A DNA stretch of 64,000 nt from Streptomyces rhizosphaerihabitans (GTDB lineage: Bacteria > Actinomycetota > Actinomycetes > Streptomycetales > Streptomycetaceae): positions 186,001 to 250,000 of the forward strand of contig NZ_JAODTZ010000005.1 in NCBI RefSeq assembly GCF_025399795.1. Direction: 5' to 3'. The translations under genes were made by a program, and so were the position numbers. The notes below the pieces were generated by a model. That model was given only the letters and a program-made list of their open reading frames with translations. It made no database searches and was not told the origin of the DNA. Shown piece after piece: positions 15,524 through 25,033 of this stretch (positions within the stretch are counted from its first letter, which is position 1; every line of letters begins with the position of its first letter).

Positions 15524-17346
15524 TCGGCGTGGCGCCACCGGCGTACGACCCGGCCGCCCCGACGACGGCGAACACGCTGCCTGTCGGCGCGCCCGCGACC
15601 GTACGCGCCTACGTGACCGAGCTGTTCCAACGGCACCGAAAGGCCTTCCTGCTCCTGGTCGCCGTCAACACCGTGGCCGTCGTGGCCTCGATGGCCGGGC
15701 CCTATCTGCTGGGCTCGGTCGTCGAACGCGTCTCGGACCACGCACGCGAACTCCATCTGGAGGCCACCGCAGCCTGTTTCGTCGTCGCGCTCGTCGTCCA
15801 GGCCGTGTTCGTACGGCAGGTGCGGCTGCGCGGTGCGATGCTCGGCGAGCGGATGCTTGCCGATCTGCGCGAGGACTTCCTCGTACGGTCGGTCGGTCTG
15901 CCGCCCGGCGTGCTGGAACGGGCCGGTACGGGCGACCTGCTGTCCCGCATCACCACCGACATCGACCGGCTCGCCAACGCGATGCGCGAGGCCGTGCCGC
16001 AGCTGGCCATCGGTGTGGTGTGGGCGGCGCTGCTGCTCGGCGGACTCGCCGTGACCGCCCCGGCGCTCGCCCCCGCCGTGCTTGTCGCCGTTCCCGTGCT
16101 GGTGGTGGGGTGCCGCTGGTACTTCAAGCGCGCGCCGTCCGCCTACCGCTCCGAGGCGGCCGGCTACGCCGCCGTCGCCGCCGTCCTCGCCGAGACGGTC
16201 GACGCCGGACGTACCGTCGAGGCCCACCGCCTGAGCAGGCGCCGCATCGAGCTGTCGGACCGTCGGGTCCAGGAATGGACGGCGTGGGAGCGGTACACGC
16301 TCTGGCTGCGGTCGGTTCTCTTCCCGGTTGTCAACGTCACGCATGTGACCGTGCTCTGCTCGGTCCTGATGATCGGCGGGTTCCTCGCGCTCCAGGGCTG
16401 GATCGGGGTGGGCCAGCTGACGACGGGCGCGCTGATCGCGCAGATGCTCGTCGACCCCGTAGGGCTGATCCTGCGCTGGTACGACGAGCTGCAGGTCGCC
16501 CAGGTCTCGCTGGCACGGCTGGTCGGTGTCCGGGACATCGAGCCGGACGCGGGCGATCCGGCCGTGGCTCCGGACGGACGTGACGTCCACGCGGACCGGG
16601 TGCACTTCGGCTACCACGAGGGCGTGGACGTGCTGCGGGAGGTCTCGCTGGCGGTCGCGCCCGGCACCCGGCTCGCCCTGGTCGGCCCGTCCGGCGCGGG
16701 CAAGTCCACACTGGGCAGGCTGCTCGCCGGGATCTACGCGCCCCGGGACGGCCGGATCACGCTCGGCGGCGCCGAACTGTCCCGGATGCCCGCTGAGGCG
16801 GTCCGCACGCACGTGGCCCTGGTCAACCAGGAGCACCACGTCTTCGTGGGCTCCCTGCGCGACAACCTCCTGCTCGCCGTCCCTCCATCCCGGCAGCGCA
16901 CGGACGAGGAGGCTCCGGCCGATGGTGTCGACTCCGTCGACGCCCGGCTGTGGGCCGCTCTCGGCGCGGTCGACGCGGACGGCTGGGCCCGGGCGCTGGA
17001 CGACGGTCTCGACACCGAGGTCGGCTCGGGCGGGTTCGCGCTCACTCCGGCCCAGGCCCAGCAGATCGCGCTGGCCCGGCTGGTACTGGCCGACCCGCAC
17101 ACCCTGGTCCTGGACGAGGCGACCTCGCTCCTGGATCCGCGGGCGGCCCGCCATCTGGAACGCTCGCTGGCCCGCGTCCTGGCGGGCCGAACCGTCGTCG
17201 CCATCGCCCACCGCCTCCACACCGCCCATGACGCCGACGTCATCGCCGTCGTGGAGAACGGCCGCATCAGCGAACTCGGCAGCCACGAGCAGCTGGTAGC
17301 GGCGGACGGAGCCTACGCGGCGCTGTGGAGGTCCTGGCACGGGTGA
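15520..17346 (+). CDS. ABC exporter subunit with degenerate signature motif
   Basis: A 608-residue partner of the preceding gene, translationally coupled by ATGA. The membrane domain covers about residues 40-330. Walker A GPSGAGKST (about 388-396), Walker B TLVLDEATS (about 528) and the switch histidine in IAHRLHT (about 562) are intact, but the ABC signature is LTPAQAQQ (about 507) instead of LSGGQ. In the heterodimer its Walker A faces the intact LSGGQ of the partner, forming the single consensus ATP site. GC-rich repeats begin at the base after its stop codon. Confidence 0.92.
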   Translation: MIGVAPPAYDPAAPTTANTLPVGAPATVRAYVTELFQRHRKAFLLLVAVNTVAVVASMAGPYLLGSVVERVSDHARELHLEATAACFVVALVVQAVFVRQVRLRGAMLGERMLADLREDFLVRSVGLPPGVLERAGTGDLLSRITTDIDRLANAMREAVPQLAIGVVWAALLLGGLAVTAPALAPAVLVAVPVLVVGCRWYFKRAPSAYRSEAAGYAAVAAVLAETVDAGRTVEAHRLSRRRIELSDRRVQEWTAWERYTLWLRSVLFPVVNVTHVTVLCSVLMIGGFLALQGWIGVGQLTTGALIAQMLVDPVGLILRWYDELQVAQVSLARLVGVRDIEPDAGDPAVAPDGRDVHADRVHFGYHEGVDVLREVSLAVAPGTRLALVGPSGAGKSTLGRLLAGIYAPRDGRITLGGAELSRMPAEAVRTHVALVNQEHHVFVGSLRDNLLLAVPPSRQRTDEEAPADGVDSVDARLWAALGAVDADGWARALDDGLDTEVGSGGFALTPAQAQQIALARLVLADPHTLVLDEATSLLDPRAARHLERSLARVLAGRTVVAIAHRLHTAHDADVIAVVENGRISELGSHEQLVAADGAYAALWRSWHG

Positions 17347-17620
17347 GCGGGGTGCCCTGCCGGGATCACCGGCCGGGCGGGGTGCCCTGCGGACACCACC
17401 GGCCGCCCCGTGTGAGCCGGATGCCGAGCGGGGCCACAGGACTGCCGCACACGAGCCGAGTGCCGACCGGAGCCACCTTGCCGCCGCACATGAGCCGAGT
17501 GCCGACCGGGGGCGTCCGGACCATGCGGCATCGGGCCGGTCCGTTCCCGCCCTCACGGCGGGCCGGACCGGCGCAGAACCGTCCGCTCGGCGCAGCGCGC
17601 CGGTGTCCTCCCGCAGCTCA
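17347..17620. repeat. Repeats directly following the ABC exporter stop codon
   Basis: GCGGGGTGCCCTGC recurs at 17347-17360 and 17377-17390 (period 30), starting at the first base after the stop. GAGCCGAGTGCCGACCGG recurs at 17453-17470 and 17492-17509, with a further variant near 17415. The remaining gap up to 17943 is GC-rich, has no credible gene, and presumably contains the promoter of the DUF5709 gene. Confidence 0.8.
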
Positions 17621-17943
17621 GCGGCGTGGGCCGACGGCAACCGGCCCCGGTAGTGAGCTCGGCCGGTGCGGTCCGGCTTCTCGCCGGGAGCGGAGTCGCG
17701 CCCGCCCTCGGCGCACCCCGCAAGAGGGCGGCCGGGCCGGACGTCGGCCCTTGTGGCGCTGCTGGTCGGCCCCTGTGGCGTTGCGCGGTGCCGAAGGGGG
17801 GTGGAAGTCTGGACGTGGGCACCCGCTCGGGGGACTCCCGGGAACCACCCGGTTCGCGCGGGGCGACACCTGTGTCCTCGGGCCCGCGCGCCCGTCGTCG
17901 AGTACGGCGGCTCCGGTCCCGTCCTCACCCCCTGGAGGTACCC

Positions 17944-18414
17944 GTGGACAGCGCCGACGGATGGGGAGACGACGTCTACCAGCCCGACGGATCCGAGGTA
18001 CAGGACGACGCGGGGCTGCTCGACGCCGAGGACACACTGGTCACCGACGGCGTCAGTGACCCCCTGGACCGTGGCTGGTCCCCGCCGGAGCGGCCGTGGG
18101 CGGTGGAGCACCGCGGGGTGACCGCCTCGGAACGCCGGGCGGGCGAGACCCTGGACCAGCGCCTCGCCGACGAACTGCCCGACATCGCCGAACCCGACGG
18201 AGACGGCATCGGCGACTGCCAGGGCACCGACGGAGAGCCCCTCGACAACGAAGTGGGTGCGCTGCGCTCCGGCCGTCTGGTGGCCCCGAACGAAGGAGCG
18301 CACGAGGACGAGGAGAGCGGGCTCATCGCCACGGACATCGGCATCGACGGCGCCGCGGCGTCGGCGGAGGAAGCCGCGATGCACATCGTCGACGAGGACG
18401 CCGTGTCCGGCTGA
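17944..18414 (+). CDS. DUF5709 family protein
   Basis: A 156-residue very acidic, cytosolic protein resembling the DUF5709 family of actinomycetes (function unknown). Visible blocks include DDVYQPDGSEVQDDAGLLD, DTLVTDGVSDPLDRGWSPPERPW, GETLDQRLADELPD and SAEEAAMHIVDED. GTG at 17944 is supported by GGAGG seven bases upstream. The rpmE2-like gene begins 36 bases after its stop on the same strand, so the two may be cotranscribed. No membrane segment or catalytic motif is evident. Confidence 0.8.
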   Translation: MDSADGWGDDVYQPDGSEVQDDAGLLDAEDTLVTDGVSDPLDRGWSPPERPWAVEHRGVTASERRAGETLDQRLADELPDIAEPDGDGIGDCQGTDGEPLDNEVGALRSGRLVAPNEGAHEDEESGLIATDIGIDGAAASAEEAAMHIVDEDAVSG

Positions 18415-18450
18415 CCGACCCCTGTATCGCGCCTGCCCCAAGGAGTTCCC

Positions 18451-18726
18451 ATGCAGCAGGACAAGCAGCCCGACTACCACCCCGTGGTCTTCCGCGACCG
18501 CACCGCCGGCTACGCCTTCCTCACGCGCTCCACCGCGACGAGCGACCGGACCATCGATTGGGACGACGGCGAGACCTACCCGGTCGTGGATGTCGAGATC
18601 TCCTCGGAGAGCCACCCGTTCTACACGGGCAAGGCCCGCACGGTGGACTCGGAGGGCCGCATCGCCCAGTTCGAGCGACGGTTCGGAGGCGCGGAGCAGG
18701 GGTCCGGCACCGGGGAGAACGGCTGA
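18451..18726 (+). CDS. rpmE2: Type B 50S ribosomal protein L31
   Basis: A 91-residue bL31B, the zinc-independent paralogue of ribosomal protein L31 that replaces the zinc form on the 50S subunit when zinc is scarce. It starts [16 protein letters not shown] and contains [14 protein letters not shown] near the end; the zinc-binding CxxC pairs of bL31A are absent. AAGGAG precedes ATG at 18451. In many actinomycetes rpmE2 is Zur-repressed, but no Zur-box-like palindrome is seen in the 36-base gap, so here it probably follows the promoter of the DUF5709 gene. Confidence 0.93.
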   Translation: MQQDKQPDYHPVVFRDRTAGYAFLTRSTATSDRTIDWDDGETYPVVDVEISSESHPFYTGKARTVDSEGRIAQFERRFGGAEQGSGTGENG

Positions 18727-18739
18727 GCGGTACGGGCGC

Positions 18740-18950
18740 CATCCCCTGAGTGATGGACGTCCCGCCGCCCGAGCCGGGCACCCGGACGGACCGCCGCTCC
18801 CGCCACCGCCCGCGGACACCGCGGGCCCGAGCCGCCCGGTGCCGGCCGGCGAGACCGATGAAGCCGAGCGCCGGGGCGGCCAGGGCGGCACCGGCCGCCG
18901 ACGTGGCCCGGGAGGAGCCGAGCGCCGACGTGGCCCGGGGGCCGCCGAAC
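18740..18950. repeat. GC-rich reiterated sequence
   Basis: GCCGACGTGGCCCGGG recurs at 18897-18912 and 18924-18939 (period 27), with AGCCGAGCGCC variants alongside. It occupies the convergent gap between the rpmE2-like gene and the membrane hydrolase gene. No gene is seen. Confidence 0.75.
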
Positions 18951-19745
18951 TCAGATGAAGTTCAGAGCCGCCGCGCAGCCCACGGCGCCCAGCAGCATGA
19001 ACACCGGCGTCAGCACCTTGAGCTCGACCCAGCTGCCCGCGCGAAAGCGCATCGCCTTGGGCGGGCCTATCGGGTACCAGCGCTTGCGGCCGACCGGGAT
19101 GGGCCACAGGATCGGGCAGCCCGACACCGTCAGCGCGTCCCCGATGCAGTGCACCAGGGCGCCGAGGACGACCGGCAGTCCGAGCCACAGGTACTCCTGG
19201 CCCGGCGCCGTGAACAGCCAGTTCGCGCCGTTGCCCGGCTTGTCCAGGGTTTGCGCGAGGATCCACGAGGTCGTCGCGGCGAGCAGCCAGACCAGTATGT
19301 CGCTGCTGGAACCGCGGGCGGCCCGCCACAGCAGACCCTCGATGGCGAGCACCATGTGCACGAAGAGAATGGCCAGGACCGCCCAGCGGCCGCAGGTGAT
19401 CGCCAGCACCGCAGTACCCGAGCCGATCATCACCGCCCACAGCCAGGTATGGGTCAGCGTGCGGTGACCGCCGCTGCGCCGGGGGTCGCCCGCCTTCCTG
19501 GTCCCCTTGTAGGCGGCATAGGAGAGCTTGTCGACGATCTCGCACAGCCTTCGCGACACCGGTCCGAAGGCGTTCGAGATGGTGGCGGCCTTGTGGTCCA
19601 GGTCCGGGGCGAGAGCGGCGCCGGCGCAGATCAGGGCGCCGACGAGCAGGACCGGCCAGGGCATGGTGTGGCCGGCTGCGGCGGCCGCCGCTCCGACGCC
19701 TAGCCAGGCCGCAGCCCCCGACAGTGAGTGTGCTGGTCCCATCAT
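18951..19745 (-). CDS. Membrane metal-dependent hydrolase (YdjM-like)
   Basis: A 264-residue integral membrane protein of the YdjM/LexA-binding inner-membrane hydrolase family. The N-terminal MMGPAHSLSGAAAWLG and the histidine-rich APDLDHKAATI and GGHRTLTHTWLWA motifs are the family's metal-binding features; several hydrophobic helices follow (VLLVGALICAGAAL, AVLAILFVHMVLAIEG, LGLPVVLGALVHCIGDALT). ATG at 19745 has GGGGA upstream; ATG at 19763 is a possible longer start. The biochemical activity is not established. It is divergent from the helicase gene and converges on rpmE2. Confidence 0.85.
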   Translation of the reverse strand: MMGPAHSLSGAAAWLGVGAAAAAAGHTMPWPVLLVGALICAGAALAPDLDHKAATISNAFGPVSRRLCEIVDKLSYAAYKGTRKAGDPRRSGGHRTLTHTWLWAVMIGSGTAVLAITCGRWAVLAILFVHMVLAIEGLLWRAARGSSSDILVWLLAATTSWILAQTLDKPGNGANWLFTAPGQEYLWLGLPVVLGALVHCIGDALTVSGCPILWPIPVGRKRWYPIGPPKAMRFRAGSWVELKVLTPVFMLLGAVGCAAALNFI

Positions 19746-19890
19746 GGCCGTTCCCCGCCCCATTCCTCTTGTACCGCTGTCCAGTTGTCCGTGCACGCTG
19801 AAGCGTCGCCGGCGCCACAGCGTAGCGGTCGTGATCTTTCCCCGAGCATCCGATTCCCCCATCACGTGTATCGACAGGCAAGATGGGGGC

Positions 19891-22404
19891 GTGACCCTTA
19901 TCGATCAGCTGCCGCAGACCGCAGACCCCGACGCCCTCTACGAAGCCTTCGAGTCGTGGGCCGGGGAACGCGGTCTCACGCTCTACCCCCATCAGGAGGA
20001 AGCGCTGATCGAGGTGGTCTCGGGTGCGAACGTGATTGTCTCGACACCCACAGGCTCGGGCAAGAGCATGATCGCCGCCGGTGCGCACTTCGCCGCGCTC
20101 GCCCGGGACGAGGTCACCTTCTACACGGCGCCGATCAAGGCGCTCGTCTCGGAGAAGTTCTTCGAGCTGTGCAAGATGTTCGGCACCGAGAACGTCGGCA
20201 TGCTCACCGGCGACGCCTCCGTGAACGCCGACGCTCCGGTGATCTGCTGCACCGCCGAGGTCCTGGCGTCCATCGCGCTGCGGGACGGCAAGCACGCCGA
20301 CGTCGGTCAGGTCGTCATGGACGAGTTCCACTTCTACGCCGAGGGCGACCGGGGCTGGGCCTGGCAGATCCCGATCCTGGAACTTCCCCAGGCGCAGTTC
20401 ATCCTGATGTCGGCGACACTCGGCGACGTCTCGATGTTCGAGAAGGACCTCACACGACGCACCGGCCGCCCCACCTCGGTGGTCCGCTCGGCGATCCGGC
20501 CCGTCCCGCTGTCCTACGAGTACGTGCTCACTCCGCTGACGGAGACGCTCACCGAACTGCTCGCCACCAAGCAGGCCCCGGTCTACATCGTGCACTTCAC
20601 CCAGGCGCAGGCCGTGGAGCGGGCGCAGGCGCTGATGAGCATCAACATGTGCACGCGCGAGGAGAAGGACCGGATCGCCGACCTGATCGGCAATTTCCGC
20701 TTCACCACCAAGTTCGGCCAGAACCTCTCGCGCTACGTACGTCATGGGATCGGTGTGCACCACGCCGGCATGCTGCCCAAGTACCGGCGGCTGGTGGAGA
20801 AGCTGGCCCAGGCCGGTCTCCTGAAGGTCATCTGCGGTACGGACACCCTCGGTGTCGGTGTCAACGTGCCCATCCGCACGGTGCTGTTCACCGCGCTGAC
20901 GAAGTACGACGGCACGCGGGTGCGCACGCTGCGCGCCCGTGAGTTCCACCAGATCGCCGGCCGGGCCGGGCGCGCGGGGTTCGACACGGCGGGCTACGTC
21001 GTGGCTCAGGCGCCGGAGCACGTCATCGAGAACGAGAAGTCGCTCGCCAAGGCGGGCGACGATCCGAAGAAGCGCCGCAAGGTGGTGCGCAAGAAGGCTC
21101 CCGAGGGCTTCGTCGGCTGGACGGAGACCACCTTCGAGAAGCTCATCACCTCCGATCCCGAGCCGCTGACCTCGCGCTTCCGTGTGACGCACACCATGCT
21201 GCTCTCGGTGATCGCCCGGCCCGGCAACGCCTTCGAGGCGATGCGGCATCTGCTGGAGGACAACCACGAGCCGCGAAAGCAGCAGCTGCGGCACATCCGG
21301 CGGGCCATCGCGATCTATCGCTCGCTCCTCGACGGCGGCGTCGTCGAGAAGCTCGACGAGCCCGACCCGACCGGCCGCATCGTGCGGCTCACCGTCGATC
21401 TCCAGCAGGACTTCGCACTCAACCAGCCCCTGTCGACGTTCGCGCTCGCCGCGTTCGAGCTGCTGGACCTCGAATCCCCCTCGTACGCCCTGGACATGGT
21501 GTCCGTCGTGGAGTCCACGCTGGACGATCCTCGGCAGATCCTCGCGGCCCAGCAGAACAAAGCCCGTGGCGAGGCCGTGGCCGCGATGAAGTCCGACGGC
21601 GTCGAGTACGAGGAGCGCATGGAGCGGCTCCAGGACGTGTCGTACCCCAAGCCGCTGGAGGAGCTGCTCTTCCACGCGTACAACACCTACCGCACGAGCC
21701 ATCCGTGGGTCGGCGACCACCCGCTGTCGCCGAAGTCCGTCATCCGTGACATGTACGAACGGGCAATGACCTTCACCGAGTTCGTCTCCAACTACGAGCT
21801 CGCCCGCACCGAGGGCATCGTCCTGCGCTACCTGGCCAGTGCCTACAAGGCCCTTGAGCACACCGTCCCGGACGACCTCAAGTCCGAGGACCTGGAGGAT
21901 CTGATCGCCTGGCTCGGCGAGATGGTGCGCCAGGTCGACTCCAGCCTCCTCGACGAGTGGGAGCAGCTCGCCAACCCCGAGGTGGTGACGGCCGAAGAGG
22001 CCCAGGAGAAGGCCGACCAGGTCAAGCCGGTAACCTCGAACTCCCGTGCCTTCCGTGTTCTCGTCCGCAACGCGATGTTCCGCAGGGTCGAGCTGGCCGC
22101 GCTGGACCATGTCCGCGAACTCGGCGAGATGGACGCCGACGCCGGCTGGGACGCCGACGCGTGGGGCGAGGCGATGGACAAGTACTGGGACGAGTACGAG
22201 GACCTCGGTACCGGTCCCGACGCTCGTGGCCCCAAACTGCTGTCGATCGTGGAGGAGCCGCAGAACGGACTGTGGCGCGTCCGTCAGACGTTCGCGGACC
22301 CGAACGGCGACCACGACTGGGGCATCAGCGCGGAGGTCGACCTCGCGGCCTCCGACGCCGAGGGCCGTGCCATCGTCAAGGTCACCGACGTCGGACAGCT
22401 GTGA
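19891..22404 (+). CDS. Ski2-like DEAD/DEAH-box RNA helicase
   Basis: An 837-residue superfamily 2 helicase of the Ski2/Mtr4-like actinobacterial group, probably acting in RNA metabolism. Motif I is TPTGSGKSM (about 52-60), motif II DEFH (about 144), motif III MSATLGD, motif V TDTLGVGVNVP and motif VI QIAGRAGRAGFD, followed by HHAGMLPKYRRLVEKL and a long C-terminal region of the DUF3516 type. GTG at 19891 is chosen as the first start giving a compact N-terminus before LTLYPHQEEAL. The thioesterase gene starts 20 bases downstream on the same strand, so an operon is likely. Confidence 0.93.
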   Translation: MTLIDQLPQTADPDALYEAFESWAGERGLTLYPHQEEALIEVVSGANVIVSTPTGSGKSMIAAGAHFAALARDEVTFYTAPIKALVSEKFFELCKMFGTENVGMLTGDASVNADAPVICCTAEVLASIALRDGKHADVGQVVMDEFHFYAEGDRGWAWQIPILELPQAQFILMSATLGDVSMFEKDLTRRTGRPTSVVRSAIRPVPLSYEYVLTPLTETLTELLATKQAPVYIVHFTQAQAVERAQALMSINMCTREEKDRIADLIGNFRFTTKFGQNLSRYVRHGIGVHHAGMLPKYRRLVEKLAQAGLLKVICGTDTLGVGVNVPIRTVLFTALTKYDGTRVRTLRAREFHQIAGRAGRAGFDTAGYVVAQAPEHVIENEKSLAKAGDDPKKRRKVVRKKAPEGFVGWTETTFEKLITSDPEPLTSRFRVTHTMLLSVIARPGNAFEAMRHLLEDNHEPRKQQLRHIRRAIAIYRSLLDGGVVEKLDEPDPTGRIVRLTVDLQQDFALNQPLSTFALAAFELLDLESPSYALDMVSVVESTLDDPRQILAAQQNKARGEAVAAMKSDGVEYEERMERLQDVSYPKPLEELLFHAYNTYRTSHPWVGDHPLSPKSVIRDMYERAMTFTEFVSNYELARTEGIVLRYLASAYKALEHTVPDDLKSEDLEDLIAWLGEMVRQVDSSLLDEWEQLANPEVVTAEEAQEKADQVKPVTSNSRAFRVLVRNAMFRRVELAALDHVRELGEMDADAGWDADAWGEAMDKYWDEYEDLGTGPDARGPKLLSIVEEPQNGLWRVRQTFADPNGDHDWGISAEVDLAASDAEGRAIVKVTDVGQL

Positions 22405-22423
22405 GCACAGGAGAATCCCACCG

Positions 22424-23290
22424 ATGACGAACCCTGCCGAGAAGCTTGTCGACCTGCTCGACCTGGAGCAGATCGAGGTCAACATCTTCCGTGGCCGCAG
22501 CCCGCAGGAGTCCCTCCAGCGGGTCTTCGGCGGCCAGGTGGCGGGCCAGGCGCTGGTCGCCGCAGGCCGCACCACCGAGGGCGACCGGCCGGTGCACTCG
22601 CTGCACGCGTACTTCCTGCGTCCGGGCCGACCTGGCGTCCCGATCGTGTACCAGGTCGAACGGGTGCGGGACGGACGGTCGTTCACCACCCGCCGGGTCA
22701 CCGCTGTGCAGCAGGGCCGCACGATCTTCAATCTGACCGCCTCCTTTCACAAGCCCGAGGAAGGGAGCTTCGAGCACCAGCTGCCGCCGGCCCGCGAGGT
22801 GCCGGACCCCGAGTCCCTGCCGACGGTGACGCAGGAGATCGAGGAGCATCTGGGCGTTCTTCCCGAAGCGCTGGAGCGCATGGCGCGACGCCAGCCGTTC
22901 GACATCCGCTACGTGGACCGGCTGCGCTGGACGCCCGAGGAGACCAAGGGCGCCGAGCCGCGCAGCGCGGTATGGATGCGTGCCGTCGGTCCGCTGGGCG
23001 ACGACCCGCTCGTGCACACATGCGCTCTCACCTACGCGAGCGACATGACTCTCCTGGACGCTGTCCGCATACCCGTGGAACCGCTGTGGGGTCAGCGCGG
23101 TTTCGACATGGCGTCGCTGGACCACGCCATGTGGTTCCACCGGCCGTTCCGGGCGGACGAGTGGTTCCTGTACGACCAGGAGTCGCCGATCGCGACGGGC
23201 GGCCGCGGCCTGGCCCGCGGGCGCATCTACGACCGGGAGGGACGCCTGCTCGTCTCGGTCGTGCAGGAAGGCCTTTTCAGGGCGCTGTAG
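22424..23290 (+). CDS. tesB: Acyl-CoA thioesterase II
   Basis: A 288-residue double-hotdog acyl-CoA thioesterase II, hydrolysing acyl-CoA to free fatty acid and CoA. Conserved segments include FRGRSPQESLQRVFGGQV and AYFLRPGRPGVPIVYQVERV in the first hotdog, and LDHAMWFHRPFRADEWFLYD and GRGLARGRIYDREGRLLVSV in the second, which carries the catalytic region. ATG at 22424 follows AGGAG. It closely follows the helicase gene. Its last 14 bases overlap the 3' end of the convergent DUF6397 gene. Confidence 0.94.
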   Translation: MTNPAEKLVDLLDLEQIEVNIFRGRSPQESLQRVFGGQVAGQALVAAGRTTEGDRPVHSLHAYFLRPGRPGVPIVYQVERVRDGRSFTTRRVTAVQQGRTIFNLTASFHKPEEGSFEHQLPPAREVPDPESLPTVTQEIEEHLGVLPEALERMARRQPFDIRYVDRLRWTPEETKGAEPRSAVWMRAVGPLGDDPLVHTCALTYASDMTLLDAVRIPVEPLWGQRGFDMASLDHAMWFHRPFRADEWFLYDQESPIATGGRGLARGRIYDREGRLLVSVVQEGLFRAL

Positions 23291-24290
23291 GCGGACGCGC
23301 GTCCGGGCTCCTGCGCCGCAGCCATCCCAGCAGTCTCCGTGACCGCATGGACTCCGTCGTCGTGAGCGGATCGTCCACGGCTGCGTGCCGTTCTCGCGCG
23401 GCGCGCGGAGCACTGGTCGGTGACGGCGGGGCTGCCGGCATCGGAGCCCCTGCCGGCCGGCCGACCAACGCTGTGGGCGCCGACTCCGGGGCTGCGACGA
23501 TCGAGGCACGGGGTGTCGGGCGGGGCGCCGGGCGGTCCTCCCTCGCTTCGCAGACACTCTGACCCAGGTCGGCCCTGAGCCAGCTGATCTCGTCGGGGGC
23601 GTCAGCCGTCGTGATGCGCTCGGCGATCCGGGCCCCGGGCGAGTCCGGCGCGGCTTGTGAAACAGGCGCGGGCCGGAGGCGGTTGAGATGGGCGCGCTCG
23701 TAGGGATCCTTGACGATCTCGGCCACTTGGACCGGGCCGAGCAGGGACGCCACCACGGCGGCACGGGCCCAGGGGTCCTCCGTCTGCCTCAGCAGGAACC
23801 CCATGTGACGGCCACGCCAGTTGCGAGGACGGAGGTCCAGGCCTTCGTCCAGCTGATCGCGGAGACCTTCGGGCGTCCGGCCGCTCAGCAGCCGCGCATT
23901 CTGCTTGTCGGTCGCGAACTGCCGCAGTTCCTCGGCGAGGTAGAGCCAGACGACCACCCGGTAGCGGTTCAAATAGAATTTGACCGGCACCACCAGCCCC
24001 AGGCGCGCGAGGCGGGTGAACCGGGTGCTCGTGACACCCATGAGAGCGGCGCCCTCCGTGGTGCCGACGGCCTTCACCCGCTCGCGCAGCGCCTCCGGGA
24101 AGCCGGCTTCGGCGCGCACCCGGTCGATCTCCGCGCGAGCGACCCGGCGTCCCCCGCCTCCCTCGTCGGGAACCGAGCGCACGCAGCCGAGGTGCAGAGC
24201 GAGGTCGAACTCACCGCGCCTGAGCTCCAGTTCCCGTGCGGCCCGACTGAGCGAGGAGGTGGCGGACTGCGTGATGGTGCTGCCGGACAT
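23277..24290 (-). CDS. DUF6397 family protein
   Basis: A 337-residue protein resembling the Streptomyces DUF6397 family; no biochemical function is known. The N-terminal half has ATSSLSRAARELELRRGEFDLAL, an AEIDRVRAEAGFPEALRERV helix and TTEGAALMGVTSTRFTRLAR, which resembles a helix-turn-helix. Residues 150-215 are well ordered (GFLLRQTEDPWARAAVVASL); the C-terminal 110 residues are Pro/Ala-rich and probably disordered. ATG at 24290 follows GGGGAGA. It lies 127 bases downstream of the second roadblock gene. Its 3' end overlaps tesB by 14 bases. Confidence 0.8.
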   Translation of the reverse strand: MSGSTITQSATSSLSRAARELELRRGEFDLALHLGCVRSVPDEGGGGRRVARAEIDRVRAEAGFPEALRERVKAVGTTEGAALMGVTSTRFTRLARLGLVVPVKFYLNRYRVVVWLYLAEELRQFATDKQNARLLSGRTPEGLRDQLDEGLDLRPRNWRGRHMGFLLRQTEDPWARAAVVASLLGPVQVAEIVKDPYERAHLNRLRPAPVSQAAPDSPGARIAERITTADAPDEISWLRADLGQSVCEAREDRPAPRPTPRASIVAAPESAPTALVGRPAGAPMPAAPPSPTSAPRAARERHAAVDDPLTTTESMRSRRLLGWLRRRSPDARPPTAP

Positions 24291-24417
24291 GACGGTCTCC
24301 CCTGTGCTGTCGGAGGCTCGCGCCGGTGTGCGCTCGCCTCGGGAAAAACCGTATCCGGCTCGTCGGACATCGTGGCGAGCCTGTGGAAAACTCCGGCCGC
24401 GACGGAATACCAGCAGG

Positions 24418-24831
24418 TCAGAGATCTGAAGCGGGCTTGCCTTCCGGCTGTCGCGCATCCACGCGAAGGTGTTCGCCGACGCGGTTCACCAGCAATGTCA
24501 TCTCGTAGGCGACCTGGCCGATGTCCGCCTCCGCCCCGCTGAGAACGGACAGACAACTCCCGGCGCCGGCCGCGGTGACGAAGAGCACCGCGTCGTCGAA
24601 CTCGACCATCGTCTGCCGTACTTGCCCGGCACCGAAATGGCGGCCGGAACCCTTGGCCAGGCTGTGCAGGCCCGACGACACCGCGGCGAGGTGTTCGGCG
24701 TCCTCACGCCGGAGCCCTGTGCTCGCGCCCGTCACCAGTCCGTCGTTGGACAGCACCAGCGCGTGCCGAACGTGCTCGACGCGCTCGGTGAGGTCGTCCA
24801 GCAGCCAGCCAAGTCCCGTGTTCTGTTCCAT
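24418..24831 (-). CDS. Second roadblock/LC7 domain protein
   Basis: A 137-residue roadblock/LC7 protein, a small dimeric regulator of Ras-like GTPases of the conservon CvnB type. It reads LGWLLDDLTERVEHVRHALV, LSNDGLVTGASTGLRREDAE and GSGRHFGAGQVRQTMVEFDD. It is clearly paralogous to the roadblock gene at 26266-26703 (most positions identical over the core). It lies downstream of the GTPase gene, separated by about 200 bases, so it is either a fifth member of the conservon operon or a separately transcribed duplicate. ATG at 24831. Confidence 0.9.
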   Translation of the reverse strand: MEQNTGLGWLLDDLTERVEHVRHALVLSNDGLVTGASTGLRREDAEHLAAVSSGLHSLAKGSGRHFGAGQVRQTMVEFDDAVLFVTAAGAGSCLSVLSGAEADIGQVAYEMTLLVNRVGEHLRVDARQPEGKPASDL

Positions 24832-25033
24832 GATCCGGTCTCCCCGTGTGTCGTTCCCCCCTGGCCGGAGGATTCGACCAGCAAGCCTTCCCCACAGCCG
24901 CCGTCCGGGCAAGGCGGATGGGTGGCATGGCAGAGAAGATGGCCGACGAGCAGGCGCGAGCGGTCGCACCACAGGGAAGCCGAGCGATGGCGCCGGGGGC
25001 CGAGCGGGGCCGGAACCGATATCGGCGAGGGCC

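Noticed and set aside
18415..18450. Zur box upstream of the bL31B gene.
   Set aside because: No AT-rich palindrome is present in the short gap; control probably comes from the preceding gene's promoter.
14590..22731. An open minus-strand frame of more than 2,700 codons.
   Set aside because: It lies antisense to well-supported genes (ABC exporter, DUF5709, bL31B, helicase). Such long frames arise from GC-rich third positions, and its translation is low-complexity with no domain.
23688..24542. Long plus-strand frame opposite the DUF6397 and second roadblock genes.
   Set aside because: Antisense shadow; both minus-strand genes have recognisable families, ribosome sites and sensible composition.
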